DNA from: GCA-002862325 sp036339295 | Lineage (GTDB): Bacteria > Planctomycetota > Phycisphaerae > Phycisphaerales > SM1A02 | DNA: 8,935 bases | Assembly: GCA_036339295.1 (NCBI GenBank) | Contig: JAYZBK010000186.1 | Coordinates: 1 to 8,935, forward strand | Direction: 5' to 3' | Part shown: positions 1 to 6,838 of the stretch, in pieces | Layout of the letters: each line of letters starts with the position of its first letter | How positions within the stretch are numbered: the stretch's first letter is position 1 | The notes under the pieces: model-generated | What the model was told of the DNA's origin: nothing | Database searches by the model: none | Seen by the model: only the letters and a program-made list of their open reading frames with translations | Position numbers and translations under genes: made by a program

Positions 1-476
1 ATCGCGTGCTCGACCGCCAGCAGGGCGCCCACCGGGGAATCGAACACCGCGTAGTAGACGAGCGTCAGCGTCGCAAGGCCGAGGGCGATCGCGAGCCGGT
101 TGGTGTTGCTCTCCCACCAGTGCATCGTCGGTCGGAGGAGCGGGAGGATCGCGATCGAGAGCAGCATCAGGACGAAGGGGACGGTCCCGAGCTGCCACAG
201 CGGGGGGACGCCGTGGTCGCCGTGGCCCCCGTGGTGCTCGTCGCCGCCCTCGGTCGCCGTTCCCCCCTCGTTCGTCGAGGTCGGGCCGGTCGCGTCGAGC
301 GGAGCCGCCGCCTTCGCCCCGTAGGTGGCGGCTTCCTTCGCGGCCTCGGCCGTCGGGCCATGGTGGCCGTGGACGTCGATCACCAGCGGAGCGAGGACGA
401 GGAGAAGCAGCACCGCGAGACCGATCAGATTCGGGATCTGCAGCGGGTTGCGGGCGTCGGAAGTCGGGTGGCTCAT
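1..476 (-). CDS. Sodium:proton antiporter (NhaD/citrate-transporter-like), N-terminal part, cut by window edge
   Basis: Translating the minus strand from the ATG at 476-474 gives 158 uninterrupted codons up to the left edge, so the gene is 5'-complete and 3'-truncated. A first hydrophobic helix lies at about residues 16-35. It is followed by a long Ala/Gly/Thr-rich loop with His clusters (HGHH at 36-39, HH at 81-82, H85, H88). Then come PPLWQLGTVPF and a second helix (about 98-114), the motif HWWESNTNRL (119-128) and a third helix (about 128-145). From memory of the family, the PLW...PF...LLP...HWWE.N..RL pattern is typical of the N-terminus of planctomycete ion-transporter (CitMHS/NhaD-type) Na+/H+ antiporters, which exchange cations across the inner membrane. 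The catalytic core lies outside the window. No strong Shine-Dalgarno precedes the ATG. It is transcribed divergently from the NHL-repeat gene. The assignment rests on remembered motif similarity; the membrane topology is clear, the substrate is not. Confidence 0.72.
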   Translation of the reverse strand, partial: MSHPTSDARNPLQIPNLIGLAVLLLLVLAPLVIDVHGHHGPTAEAAKEAATYGAKAAAPLDATGPTSTNEGGTATEGGDEHHGGHGDHGVPPLWQLGTVPFVLMLLSIAILPLLRPTMHWWESNTNRLAIALGLATLTLVYYAVFDSPVGALLAVEHA

Positions 477-575
477 CTGGCGTGGATCCGGGCGGCGGTG
501 CGGGCGAGCCGCGTACTCTAATGGGTGAACCCGATCCGGCCCCGCCGGAGCTCTCCGGATCCAAGCACGAGTCCC
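477..575. promoter_or_regulatory. Divergent intergenic promoter region
   Basis: The 99 bp between the antiporter start (476) and the preferred NHL-gene start (576) must carry promoters for both directions. The only promoter-like element I see on the plus strand is TACTCT at 514-519, a TANNNT-type -10. No convincing -35 lies 16-18 bp upstream, where the sequence is GGCGGC-like. That -10 sits six bases before an in-frame GTG (525), which would be compatible with a leaderless transcript. Nothing clear is visible for the minus-strand gene. Confidence 0.3.
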
Positions 576-2456
576 ATGCCCCGAGCCCTCTCCATGGCCC
601 TTCTTCCATTTCTCGTCGCGACGGCGGTCTCCGCGTCGCCCCTCGGCGACCTCGGCCGATTCGACATGCAGGTCGACGGGATCGGTGCCTGTCGTGGCGT
701 CGCCTACCTGGACCCCGAGGACGGGCGGGCGCCGCAGCCGCTGCTCGTCGAGGAGGATGGCACCCTCGTCGGGGCGTCCCCCGACGCCCCTTCCGGCATC
801 CGCGACGTCGCCGTCGTCGACGGAACGATCGTCGTCGCGGGAGACCGAGGCGTCCACGTCGGAGACGGCCTCGGCGGGCCCTGGCGTCTGCTCGGGGAGA
901 TGCCCTCGATCGCGGTCGACGTCCTCGCCGACCCTCCGATCGTGGTCGTGCTCGGGGCTCCCGGCACGTCCCACGCGGGCACCGTCGCGGCCTACGACCT
1001 CGGGTCGGGGTCGATTCGATGGAGCCGCGCCCGGGCCTATCCCGGCGCGATGGGGGTTGCGGTCCTGCCCGATGGGCGAACCTGGATCGCCGACACGGAC
1101 CGGCACCGGATCGTGCAGCTGGAGGTGGATGGCGAGGAACGGCGGGCGATCGGCGACCGCGGAGCGTTCCCGGGGCTCTTCAACACGCCGTTCGACGTCG
1201 TCGTCCACGACGAGGCGCTCTACGTCGCGGATCACCTGAACCATCGGGTGACCACGCACCGGGCGGAGGACGGGGCGTTCCTCTCCCAGTGGGGCATGCA
1301 CGCCGTCGTGCCTCGCGAGGGTGAAGGTCGGATCCACTACCCCGAACGTCTCGCCATCGCCCGCGACGGCGAGTCGATGCTGGTGCTCGAACCCTTCGAA
1401 CGGCGGTACCAGGTCTTCGGCCGCCTGGCCGAGGGTGAATCCGCCAGCGGGACGGGCCTCCCGCAGCGACGAGGGATCGAGAGCCACTTCGGTCCCGATG
1501 TCGCGGCGGACGGAGCGTGGCTGGCGATGTGGGAACCGGAGACCGGTTCGATCGTGGTGTTCGACACGCGGCACGGGATCCCGATCCACGTGACGACGTT
1601 CAGCGAAGGCGGGCGGCCGCCGGCGGGGATCGGACGCATGGCGGCGATCGCCGTCGATGGCGAACGGGGGGACGTCTGGCTGGTCGACGCCGGTCATCGA
1701 CGGGTGAGTCGATGGATGCTGAGGCCCGAGCGGCCCGGCGAGGCGGTGCTCGATCCGTTCATGGGGAGGCTGGCGAGGGGATGGGGGTACGCGGCGATCG
1801 AGGAACAGCTCGACGACGGGTCGCGCGAGGCGTGGATCGAACCGGTCGACGCGGTGTTCGCGGGCGACCGGCTGCACCTGCTCGATGCGGTGGGTCCCTC
1901 GATCGTCGTGCTGGATCGCACGCTCGGCGTCGAACGCACGGTGTCCCTGCCCGATGGCATCCGCCCGACGCAGCTCGCCGTGACGACGGACGGCGACGCC
2001 GGGTGGATCGTCTCGGAGGCGGACGCTGGAAGGGTGTGGAGGATCGGCGGCGAGGGCCAGGCCTTTCCGCACGAGATTCCCGGCGTCGATCGCCCCTTCG
2101 GCGTGCTCGGCCTCCCCGACGGTTTCGCGGTCTCCGACCGGATCTCCGACCGGGTCGTGATCCTCGACCGGGAGCTCCAGCCCGTCGCCTTCGGGGGCGA
2201 GACGGGGCTCTGGGATGGGGCGCTCTGGCGGCCCGCCGGCCTTGCCGCCCTTCCCGACGGCTCGGTCGCGGTGGTCGACCAGGGCAATCATCGAGCGCAG
2301 GGGTTCGATCCGCGGTCCGGGGAGTGGGCGGTGACGTTCAGTCTCGGGCAGGGACATGATCGTCCGATGCTCCTTCGCGAGGACTTCGAGTCGTCGGACG
2401 ACCCGGAGGTCGAGGAAGCGGCGGATGATTCGGCGAGCGGGAAGGAGTCGGAATGA
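576..2456 (+). CDS. Secreted NHL-repeat beta-propeller protein
   Basis: The product is a 626-residue exported protein. The start at ATG 576 gives MPRALSMALLPFLVATAVSAS, a good Sec signal peptide. An upstream in-frame GTG at 525 adds 17 residues and an ATG at 594 removes 6; none has a clear Shine-Dalgarno. NHL-type blades are readable at about residues 153-190 (PGAMGVAVLPDGRTWIADTD), 196-228 (FPGLFNTPFDVVVHDEALYV, then ADHLNHRV) and 544-575 (LWRPAGLAALPDGSVAVVDQ, then GNHR). Degenerate blades lie between, so the fold is probably one or more six-bladed propellers. The C-terminus is a strongly acidic, probably disordered tail (EDFESSDDPEVEEAADD). No catalytic residues are recognised; NHL propellers usually act as binding scaffolds, though some are lyases. 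The stop codon overlaps the start of the YtkA-like gene by 4 bp (ATGA), so the two are probably co-translated. Substrate and partners are unknown. Confidence 0.85.
   Translation: MPRALSMALLPFLVATAVSASPLGDLGRFDMQVDGIGACRGVAYLDPEDGRAPQPLLVEEDGTLVGASPDAPSGIRDVAVVDGTIVVAGDRGVHVGDGLGGPWRLLGEMPSIAVDVLADPPIVVVLGAPGTSHAGTVAAYDLGSGSIRWSRARAYPGAMGVAVLPDGRTWIADTDRHRIVQLEVDGEERRAIGDRGAFPGLFNTPFDVVVHDEALYVADHLNHRVTTHRAEDGAFLSQWGMHAVVPREGEGRIHYPERLAIARDGESMLVLEPFERRYQVFGRLAEGESASGTGLPQRRGIESHFGPDVAADGAWLAMWEPETGSIVVFDTRHGIPIHVTTFSEGGRPPAGIGRMAAIAVDGERGDVWLVDAGHRRVSRWMLRPERPGEAVLDPFMGRLARGWGYAAIEEQLDDGSREAWIEPVDAVFAGDRLHLLDAVGPSIVVLDRTLGVERTVSLPDGIRPTQLAVTTDGDAGWIVSEADAGRVWRIGGEGQAFPHEIPGVDRPFGVLGLPDGFAVSDRISDRVVILDRELQPVAFGGETGLWDGALWRPAGLAALPDGSVAVVDQGNHRAQGFDPRSGEWAVTFSLGQGHDRPMLLREDFESSDDPEVEEAADDSASGKESE
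2440..2447 (+). promoter_or_regulatory. Shine-Dalgarno GGAAGGAG for the YtkA-like gene
   Basis: A strong GGAAGGAG purine tract ends five bases before the ATG at 2453, inside the end of the NHL gene. It fixes the downstream start and supports re-initiation across the ATGA overlap. Confidence 0.7.
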
Positions 2457-2914
2457 ACAGGATCGAACGATCGGTGGCGGTCCCGCTGGTGATCCTGGGG
2501 GCCCTCGTGGTCGCAGCCTGCGACGGGAGGTCCCGGGGCGAGCCCGAGGCGGACGCCGTCCAGGCGGCGGTGCCCGGCGACTGGCGGGAGGGCACGACCG
2601 CGGACGGCACCTGGGCCGTTCGTTGGAGGCCGCTCGTGGCGTCGATCCCGACCCTCGATCCGTTCGCGGTCGAGGTCCAGGTGCTCGGTCCGGACGGTGA
2701 GCCGGTGTCGGAAGGCCTCGACGTCATGGTCGACGCCTCGATGCCGCACCACGGCCATGGCATGAACGTCGTCCCCCGGGTCACCGCCACGACCGACGGC
2801 TGGATCGCGGAGGGCATGCTCCTGCACATGCCGGGTCGATGGGAGTTCGTGGTCGACGTCGAACGGGGTCATGGCATGGAGCGCGCCCAGTGGACGCTCA
2901 CGCTCGACGACTGA
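2453..2914 (+). CDS. YtkA/FixH-like lipoprotein, candidate periplasmic copper-binding protein
   Basis: The product is 153 residues. The N-terminus has charged residues (R3, R6), a hydrophobic stretch (8-22) and a lipobox ending VAAC, so Cys23 should be lipidated. The remainder resembles the YtkA-like Ig-fold domain: paired strands around PFAVEVQVLGPDGEPV (about 70-85), then MPHHGHGM (97-104) and GMLLHMPGRWEF (121-132), and a final strand AQWTLTLDD. The Met/His set M97, H99, H100, H102, M104, M122, H125, M126, H140 and M142 is what one expects of a Cu(I)/Cu(II)-binding periplasmic protein; that role is an inference. Six tryptophans occur in the short mature chain. It lies between the NHL gene (4-bp overlap) and the dihaem peroxidase (25-bp overlap with its best start), implying a shared job. 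FixH, YtkA and MbnP-like domains are hard to separate by eye, so the exact family is uncertain. Confidence 0.72.
   Translation: MNRIERSVAVPLVILGALVVAACDGRSRGEPEADAVQAAVPGDWREGTTADGTWAVRWRPLVASIPTLDPFAVEVQVLGPDGEPVSEGLDVMVDASMPHHGHGMNVVPRVTATTDGWIAEGMLLHMPGRWEFVVDVERGHGMERAQWTLTLDD
2878..2881 (+). promoter_or_regulatory. GGAG Shine-Dalgarno selecting the GTG 2890 start
   Basis: GGAG lies eight bases before the GTG at 2890, inside the end of the YtkA-like gene. It favours this start over ATG 2839 (75-bp overlap, no signal-peptide logic) and GTG 2920 (no positively charged N-terminus). Confidence 0.45.
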
Positions 2915-4212
2915 GCCCGGTGGTCCTCTCGGTGGCCGCCCTCGTCGGTGGTCTCGTCGGGGGCCTCGTCGCCTGCGACCGGAGCGAAGGCCCCGGGACG
3001 GGAGCTGCCGTCCCGGCCACCCCCGAGTCGATCGCGGATCGGACCGGGCTGTCGGTCTCGGTCGTCCGTCGAGCCTCGCGGTCGTCACCGATCCCCGAGG
3101 TCCCCGCCGATCCGACGAATCGAGTCGCGGACGATCCCCTCGCGGCCGAGTTCGGGCGAACGCTCTTCTTCGACGAAGGGCTCTCGGGGAACGGTGCGGT
3201 CAGCTGCGCGACCTGTCATCGGCCGGAGCTCCACTTCACCGACGGCCTGCAACGCTCGAAGGGAATCGGAACGTCGGCGCGGCACGCGCCGACCCTCGTG
3301 GACGCCGCGCACCAGCGTTGGTTCAACTGGGACGGGCGATCGGACTCGATGTGGGCCCACGCGATTCGTCCCATCGAGCATCCCGACGAGATGGGGGGGG
3401 ATCGAACGGCCGTGGCGCGGCACGTTCTCGGGGATCCGGGGCGGCGCCAGGCGTACGAGAGGATCTTCGGGGCGGTCGGGCTCGATCCGGACGCACTGCC
3501 CGAGCGGGCGAGGCCCGAAGGCGACCCGGAGGCCCGGGACGCGTGGGAGTCGCTCGACGACGCGACGCGTTTCGGCATCGACGAGATCGCCGCGAACGTG
3601 GGCAAGGCCATGGCCGCCTACCAGCGAACCCTCTCGGGGGGGCCTTCCCGCTTCGACGAGTGGGTCGCCGCGGTACGAACCGGGGGGGACGGTGCCGGCC
3701 TCCTGACGGATTCGGAACGTCGTGGTCTCGAGCTCTTCTTCGGCGAGGCCGAGTGCTGGGAGTGTCACGCCGGGCCACTCCTGAGCGACGGGGAGTTCCA
3801 CAACATCGGAACGCCGGTCCCCGACGGACTTCCGCGGGATCCCGGTCGGTACGACGGTGCGGATCTCGTCGTCCGGGATCGGTTCAACGCCGCGGGGCGG
3901 TACAGCGACGACCCGGAGGGTTCCCAGGCGATCGTGAGCCGGGGTGTGCGACGGGACCCCCTCCAGTGGGGAGCGTTCCGGACGCCGAGCCTGCGCAACG
4001 TCGCCCGGACGCCTCCCTACATGCACGACGGATCGATGCCGGACCTCGAGTCCGTCGTCCGCTTCTATTCGACGCTCGAGGGTGCGGTCCAGCTCGACCA
4101 CCACCAGGAGACGGTCCTGTCGCCCCTCGATCTCGATGACCGCGAGCTGGCCGACCTCGTCGCGTTCCTCGGGACGCTGGATGGCGACGCCCGCTTCGGA
4201 AACGACCGATAA
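2890..4212 (+). CDS. Dihaem cytochrome c peroxidase / MauG-family lipoprotein
   Basis: From GTG 2890 the product is 440 residues. The N-terminus has R6-R7, a hydrophobic core (8-27) and a lipobox LVAC with Cys29, so it should be a membrane-anchored periplasmic lipoprotein. Two c-type haem sites are present: C106-A-T-C109-H110, in the CATCH..E..FTDG context typical of the family, and C289-W-E-C292-H293. W147 in FNWDGR lies 37 residues after the first haem His, matching the position of the inter-haem Trp in CcpA and MauG. M378 in RTPSLRNVARTPPYMHDG is 85 residues after H293, where CcpA-type enzymes carry the axial Met and MauG carries Tyr. Known family members reduce H2O2 or carry out long-range oxidation of a protein partner. 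The overlap with the YtkA-like gene suggests that product is its partner or substrate (inference). Alternative starts are 2839 and 2920. TAA stop at 4210-4212. Confidence 0.9.
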   Translation: MDAHARRLSPVVLSVAALVGGLVGGLVACDRSEGPGTGAAVPATPESIADRTGLSVSVVRRASRSSPIPEVPADPTNRVADDPLAAEFGRTLFFDEGLSGNGAVSCATCHRPELHFTDGLQRSKGIGTSARHAPTLVDAAHQRWFNWDGRSDSMWAHAIRPIEHPDEMGGDRTAVARHVLGDPGRRQAYERIFGAVGLDPDALPERARPEGDPEARDAWESLDDATRFGIDEIAANVGKAMAAYQRTLSGGPSRFDEWVAAVRTGGDGAGLLTDSERRGLELFFGEAECWECHAGPLLSDGEFHNIGTPVPDGLPRDPGRYDGADLVVRDRFNAAGRYSDDPEGSQAIVSRGVRRDPLQWGAFRTPSLRNVARTPPYMHDGSMPDLESVVRFYSTLEGAVQLDHHQETVLSPLDLDDRELADLVAFLGTLDGDARFGNDR

Positions 4213-4227
4213 CCGCCAAAACGGTCG
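4203..4227 (+). terminator. Weak hairpin over the peroxidase stop codon, possible terminator
   Basis: CGACCG (4203-4208) pairs with CGGTCG (4222-4227) across a 13-base loop that contains the TAA stop. No T-tract follows, so an intrinsic terminator is doubtful; it may only stabilise the mRNA 3' end. Confidence 0.2.
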
Positions 4228-4422
4228 CCGAAGTTCGGTGGGGCTGGATTCCAGCAAACGGATGGAACAGTCTCTTGAACAGAGGGTCTCAATGGACCAC
4301 GGGCGTTATCTCGCCTAGCGTCAACGAGTTCGAGATTTCCGGGGAATGCTTCCCGCCGACCGCAGGCGCCCGGCACCGACCAACGATCATTCAAAGAACA
4401 GCCACCACGCAGGAAACACAGA
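4213..4422 (+). promoter_or_regulatory. 210-bp intergenic region with three GAACAG hexamers, likely promoter of the anchor-B gene
   Basis: This stretch has no convincing gene and is visibly less GC-rich than its flanks, as expected of a promoter region. GAACAG occurs at 4265-4270, 4277-4282 and 4396-4401; the first two begin 12 bp apart. TTGAAC at 4275-4280 could be a -35, but no good -10 lies 16-18 bp downstream. The far end carries AGGA (4411-4414), eight bases before the ATG at 4423. Confidence 0.35.
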
Positions 4423-6681
4423 ATGTCCATTCTTCGCCATGTCGCCGGTCCGCTCGCCGCGGCCACCACCATCGCCCTCGCCACCACGGCGGTCGGGCAC
4501 GACAACGACCCGAAGAGGAAGACCCTTCCGCCGATCTACGGCGACATCATCTACGGCGATCGCGACGGGATCGCGGGTGGCTGGTCGGGTGACTTCGACG
4601 GGTTCATCTTCTGCTCGCAGGTCCCGGTCAACCAGCTGGGCGGGAGCGGGAGCGGTTCCGACTGCTGGGGCTACACCTCCCCGAGCGGCCGCGAGTACGC
4701 CATCATCACGATGGAGTCGGCCGTGGCCTGGGTCGAGGTCAGCGACGCGTTCAATCCCGACGTCATCTACACGTACCAGCGGGGTGGCACGAGCTCGCTC
4801 TGGGGCGACGTCAAGACCGTCGGTTCGCGGGCGTACGTCGTCGGCGAGGGCGGCGGTTCGATCAAGACCTTCGACATGTCGAACATCGACAACGGGGTCG
4901 TGACCTACGAGGGCGAGTCCACCTCCAACGGCGGCACGGCCAGTCACAACATCGCCAGCGTCGAGCAGGCGAATCTCATCGTCCGGTGCGGCGGCGGGAG
5001 CAACGGCCTCCGCTTCTACTCGACGGCGAGCAATCCCGACAACCCGCAGTTCCTCGGCGCCTGGAACGATCGCTACGTGCACGACGCGTGCATCACGGTC
5101 TATCCGTCCTTCGGCCCGGACACCGCGTACCGGGGCCGGATCATCGGCTTCCTCAACGACGGGAACAACGGCGGCGGGACCAACACCGGCCTCTCCATCG
5201 TCGACTTCGGCACCCCCGGCAACATCAATCCCTCGGGCACGCTGCTCTCCCGCGTCACCTGGCCCGGGGCGGGCTACAGCCACCAGTGCTGGCACAACGA
5301 CGACTTCACCTGGGTGATCTCGAACGACGAGACCGCCCTGAACTCCACGTGGCAGATGGTCAACATCACGGACCTCAACAACGCCACGATGGGGGTCCAG
5401 CAGGGCATCCCGGGCAACGCCAACAACCACAACAACTACACCAAGGACGGCCTGCTGTACGCCGCCAACTACACGATGGGCCTTCGCGTCCTCGACTGCA
5501 GCAACGGCAACCTCATGGAAGAGGTGGCGTTCTTCGACACCTATCCCGAGAACGACAGCGCCGGCTACAACGGCATCTGGAGCGTGTATCCCTACTTCGA
5601 GAGCGGCACGATCATCTGCAGCGACTTCCAGCGCGGCCTGATCGTCGTCAAGCTCGACCTCTCGCCGGTCGGCTTCTCCTTCCCCGGCGGGCTTCCCGAC
5701 ACCGTCCCGTCCAGCGGCACGCAGCTGCTGGTCGACGTGAGCCTCGAGTCGGGCTTCGCGATCGACACGATGGAGATGGACTACGGGTTCGCCAGCGGTG
5801 GATCGGGTCTCGTGGCGGGCACGGAAGTGTCCGGCACGCCGGGGCGATACGCCTTCGATCTCCCGTCCTCGACCGACTGCCCCGACGAGGTGACCTTCGC
5901 CTTCACCGCCCGGCTCACGGACGGCCAGGTGATTCCCGATCCGGGCGGGAACTACGGGGCCCTCGTCGCGGACGGCTCCATCGTCGTGGGCGAGTGGAAC
6001 GGGAATTCCTCGGCGGGCTGGACGCTCGGCCTCGCCGGAGACACGGCGTTCGACGGCCAGTGGGACCGGGGTGTGGTCGAAGGCAACGGACGAGGTGACC
6101 CGCCGGTCGACGGATCGGGCTCCCCGAACGGACAGGCCTTCCTCACCGACATCGACGCCGGTACGACCAACAGCGACGTCGACGGCGGCTTCACGACCCT
6201 GCTGACGCCCCTGCTCGACGCCACGGCGGTCGATGGAGCGGTCATCAGCTACCAGCGATGGTTCGACGACCTCGCGGGCGCGGCTCCCGGGCTGGACGAG
6301 ATGGTCGTCTCCATCTCCAACAACGGCGGCTCCTCGTGGTCGCTGCTCGAGACCGTGACCGAGAGCCCCGGCTCCTGGGTCCAGGTCGAGTTCCCGGTCG
6401 CCTCGGTGATCACCCCGACCTCCCAGGTCCGCCTGCGATTCGTCATCAGCGACGAGGGCGACGGCTCGGTCGTCGAGGGCGGGGTCGACAACCTCCGCAT
6501 CTTCGGGATCGAGTGCGACGACTCCATTCCCGGCGACCTGAACGGCGACGGCTTCGTCAACGGGACCGACCTCGGCATCTTCCTCGCCCTCTGGGGATCG
6601 ACCGATGCCTCGGCCGACCTCAACGGCGACGGAATCGTCAACGGTGGCGACCTCGGCCTGCTCGTGGCCAACTGGGGCTGA
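4423..6681 (+). CDS. Choice-of-anchor B family surface protein with dockerin-like C-terminus
   Basis: The product is 752 residues. The signal peptide is MSILRHVAGPLAAATTIALA..., with likely cleavage at AVG|H (25/26). Residues about 37-422 match the choice-of-anchor B domain, a propeller with LVIVD-like blades. Recognisable pieces are WGDVKTVGSRAYVVGE, SHQCWHNDDFTWVISNDE, HNNYTKDGLLYAANYTMGLR and YNGIWSVYPYFESGTIICSD. Next comes a beta-rich domain (about 423-522) and a jelly-roll domain (about 525-696, W-T-L...ISYQRWFDD...WVQVEFPV...VDNLRI). The tail (704-752) holds two EF-hand-like calcium loops: D705-x-N707-x-D709...N713..D716 and D732-x-N734-x-D736...N740..D743, ending W751-G752. Family members are extracellular proteins that carry different C-terminal sorting modules in different phyla. 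Here the anchoring module is the dockerin-like repeat; no LPXTG, PEP-CTERM or T9SS tail is present. The start is supported by AGGA at 4411. A strong terminator follows. The ligand is unknown. Confidence 0.88.
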   Translation: MSILRHVAGPLAAATTIALATTAVGHDNDPKRKTLPPIYGDIIYGDRDGIAGGWSGDFDGFIFCSQVPVNQLGGSGSGSDCWGYTSPSGREYAIITMESAVAWVEVSDAFNPDVIYTYQRGGTSSLWGDVKTVGSRAYVVGEGGGSIKTFDMSNIDNGVVTYEGESTSNGGTASHNIASVEQANLIVRCGGGSNGLRFYSTASNPDNPQFLGAWNDRYVHDACITVYPSFGPDTAYRGRIIGFLNDGNNGGGTNTGLSIVDFGTPGNINPSGTLLSRVTWPGAGYSHQCWHNDDFTWVISNDETALNSTWQMVNITDLNNATMGVQQGIPGNANNHNNYTKDGLLYAANYTMGLRVLDCSNGNLMEEVAFFDTYPENDSAGYNGIWSVYPYFESGTIICSDFQRGLIVVKLDLSPVGFSFPGGLPDTVPSSGTQLLVDVSLESGFAIDTMEMDYGFASGGSGLVAGTEVSGTPGRYAFDLPSSTDCPDEVTFAFTARLTDGQVIPDPGGNYGALVADGSIVVGEWNGNSSAGWTLGLAGDTAFDGQWDRGVVEGNGRGDPPVDGSGSPNGQAFLTDIDAGTTNSDVDGGFTTLLTPLLDATAVDGAVISYQRWFDDLAGAAPGLDEMVVSISNNGGSSWSLLETVTESPGSWVQVEFPVASVITPTSQVRLRFVISDEGDGSVVEGGVDNLRIFGIECDDSIPGDLNGDGFVNGTDLGIFLALWGSTDASADLNGDGIVNGGDLGLLVANWG

Positions 6682-6733
6682 TCCGGGATCGAGTCGGGGT
6701 CGACCCGAACGACCGTTCTTCCCACGACCTTCC

Positions 6734-6768
6734 GCGGCCCCGCGTCCCAGACGCGGGGCCGCTTTCTT
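6734..6768 (+). terminator. Strong intrinsic (Rho-independent) terminator
   Basis: A perfect 13-bp stem, GCGGCCCCGCGTC (6734-6746) with GACGCGGGGCCGC (6750-6762), closes a three-base CCA loop and is followed directly by TTTCTT (6763-6768). It lies 52 bp after the anchor-B stop codon and separates that gene from the SUMF1/oxidoreductase unit. The downstream pairing is on the plus strand; the complementary strand has no T-tract after the stem, so it is one-directional. Confidence 0.9.
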
Positions 6769-6818
6769 CGTCGGCGGGCCTCTGCGCTGGACGACACCAC
6801 CGGCTTGGGGGATCATGT

Positions 6819-6834
6819 GGCGGACGTGTCCGCC
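6819..6834. repeat. Inverted repeat, 7-bp arms with 2-bp centre
   Basis: GGCGGAC (6819-6825) and GTCCGCC (6828-6834) are perfect inverted arms around GT. It could be a dimer-type operator or, as RNA, a short hairpin (6 bp with a CGTG loop). It lies about 105 bp before the SUMF1-domain gene. Confidence 0.35.
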
Positions 6835-6838
6835 CGGA

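Noticed and set aside
6..521. Plus-strand open frame across the left end
   Set aside because: Composed of Arg-rich low-complexity sequence; the minus strand encodes the antiporter helices and motifs.
2453..2914. Calling the small lipoprotein MbnP outright
   Set aside because: Its length (153 residues) and MPHHGHGM context look more YtkA-like; the MbnP comparison is kept only as a functional analogy.
3085..4257. Minus-strand open frame opposite the peroxidase gene
   Set aside because: Arg/Glu/Val-rich shadow; the plus frame has both haem motifs and the conserved YMHDG box.
4275..4311. TTGAAC plus TTATCT as a sigma-70 promoter
   Set aside because: The spacing is about 25 bp, far from the usual 16-18, and no better -10 is present.
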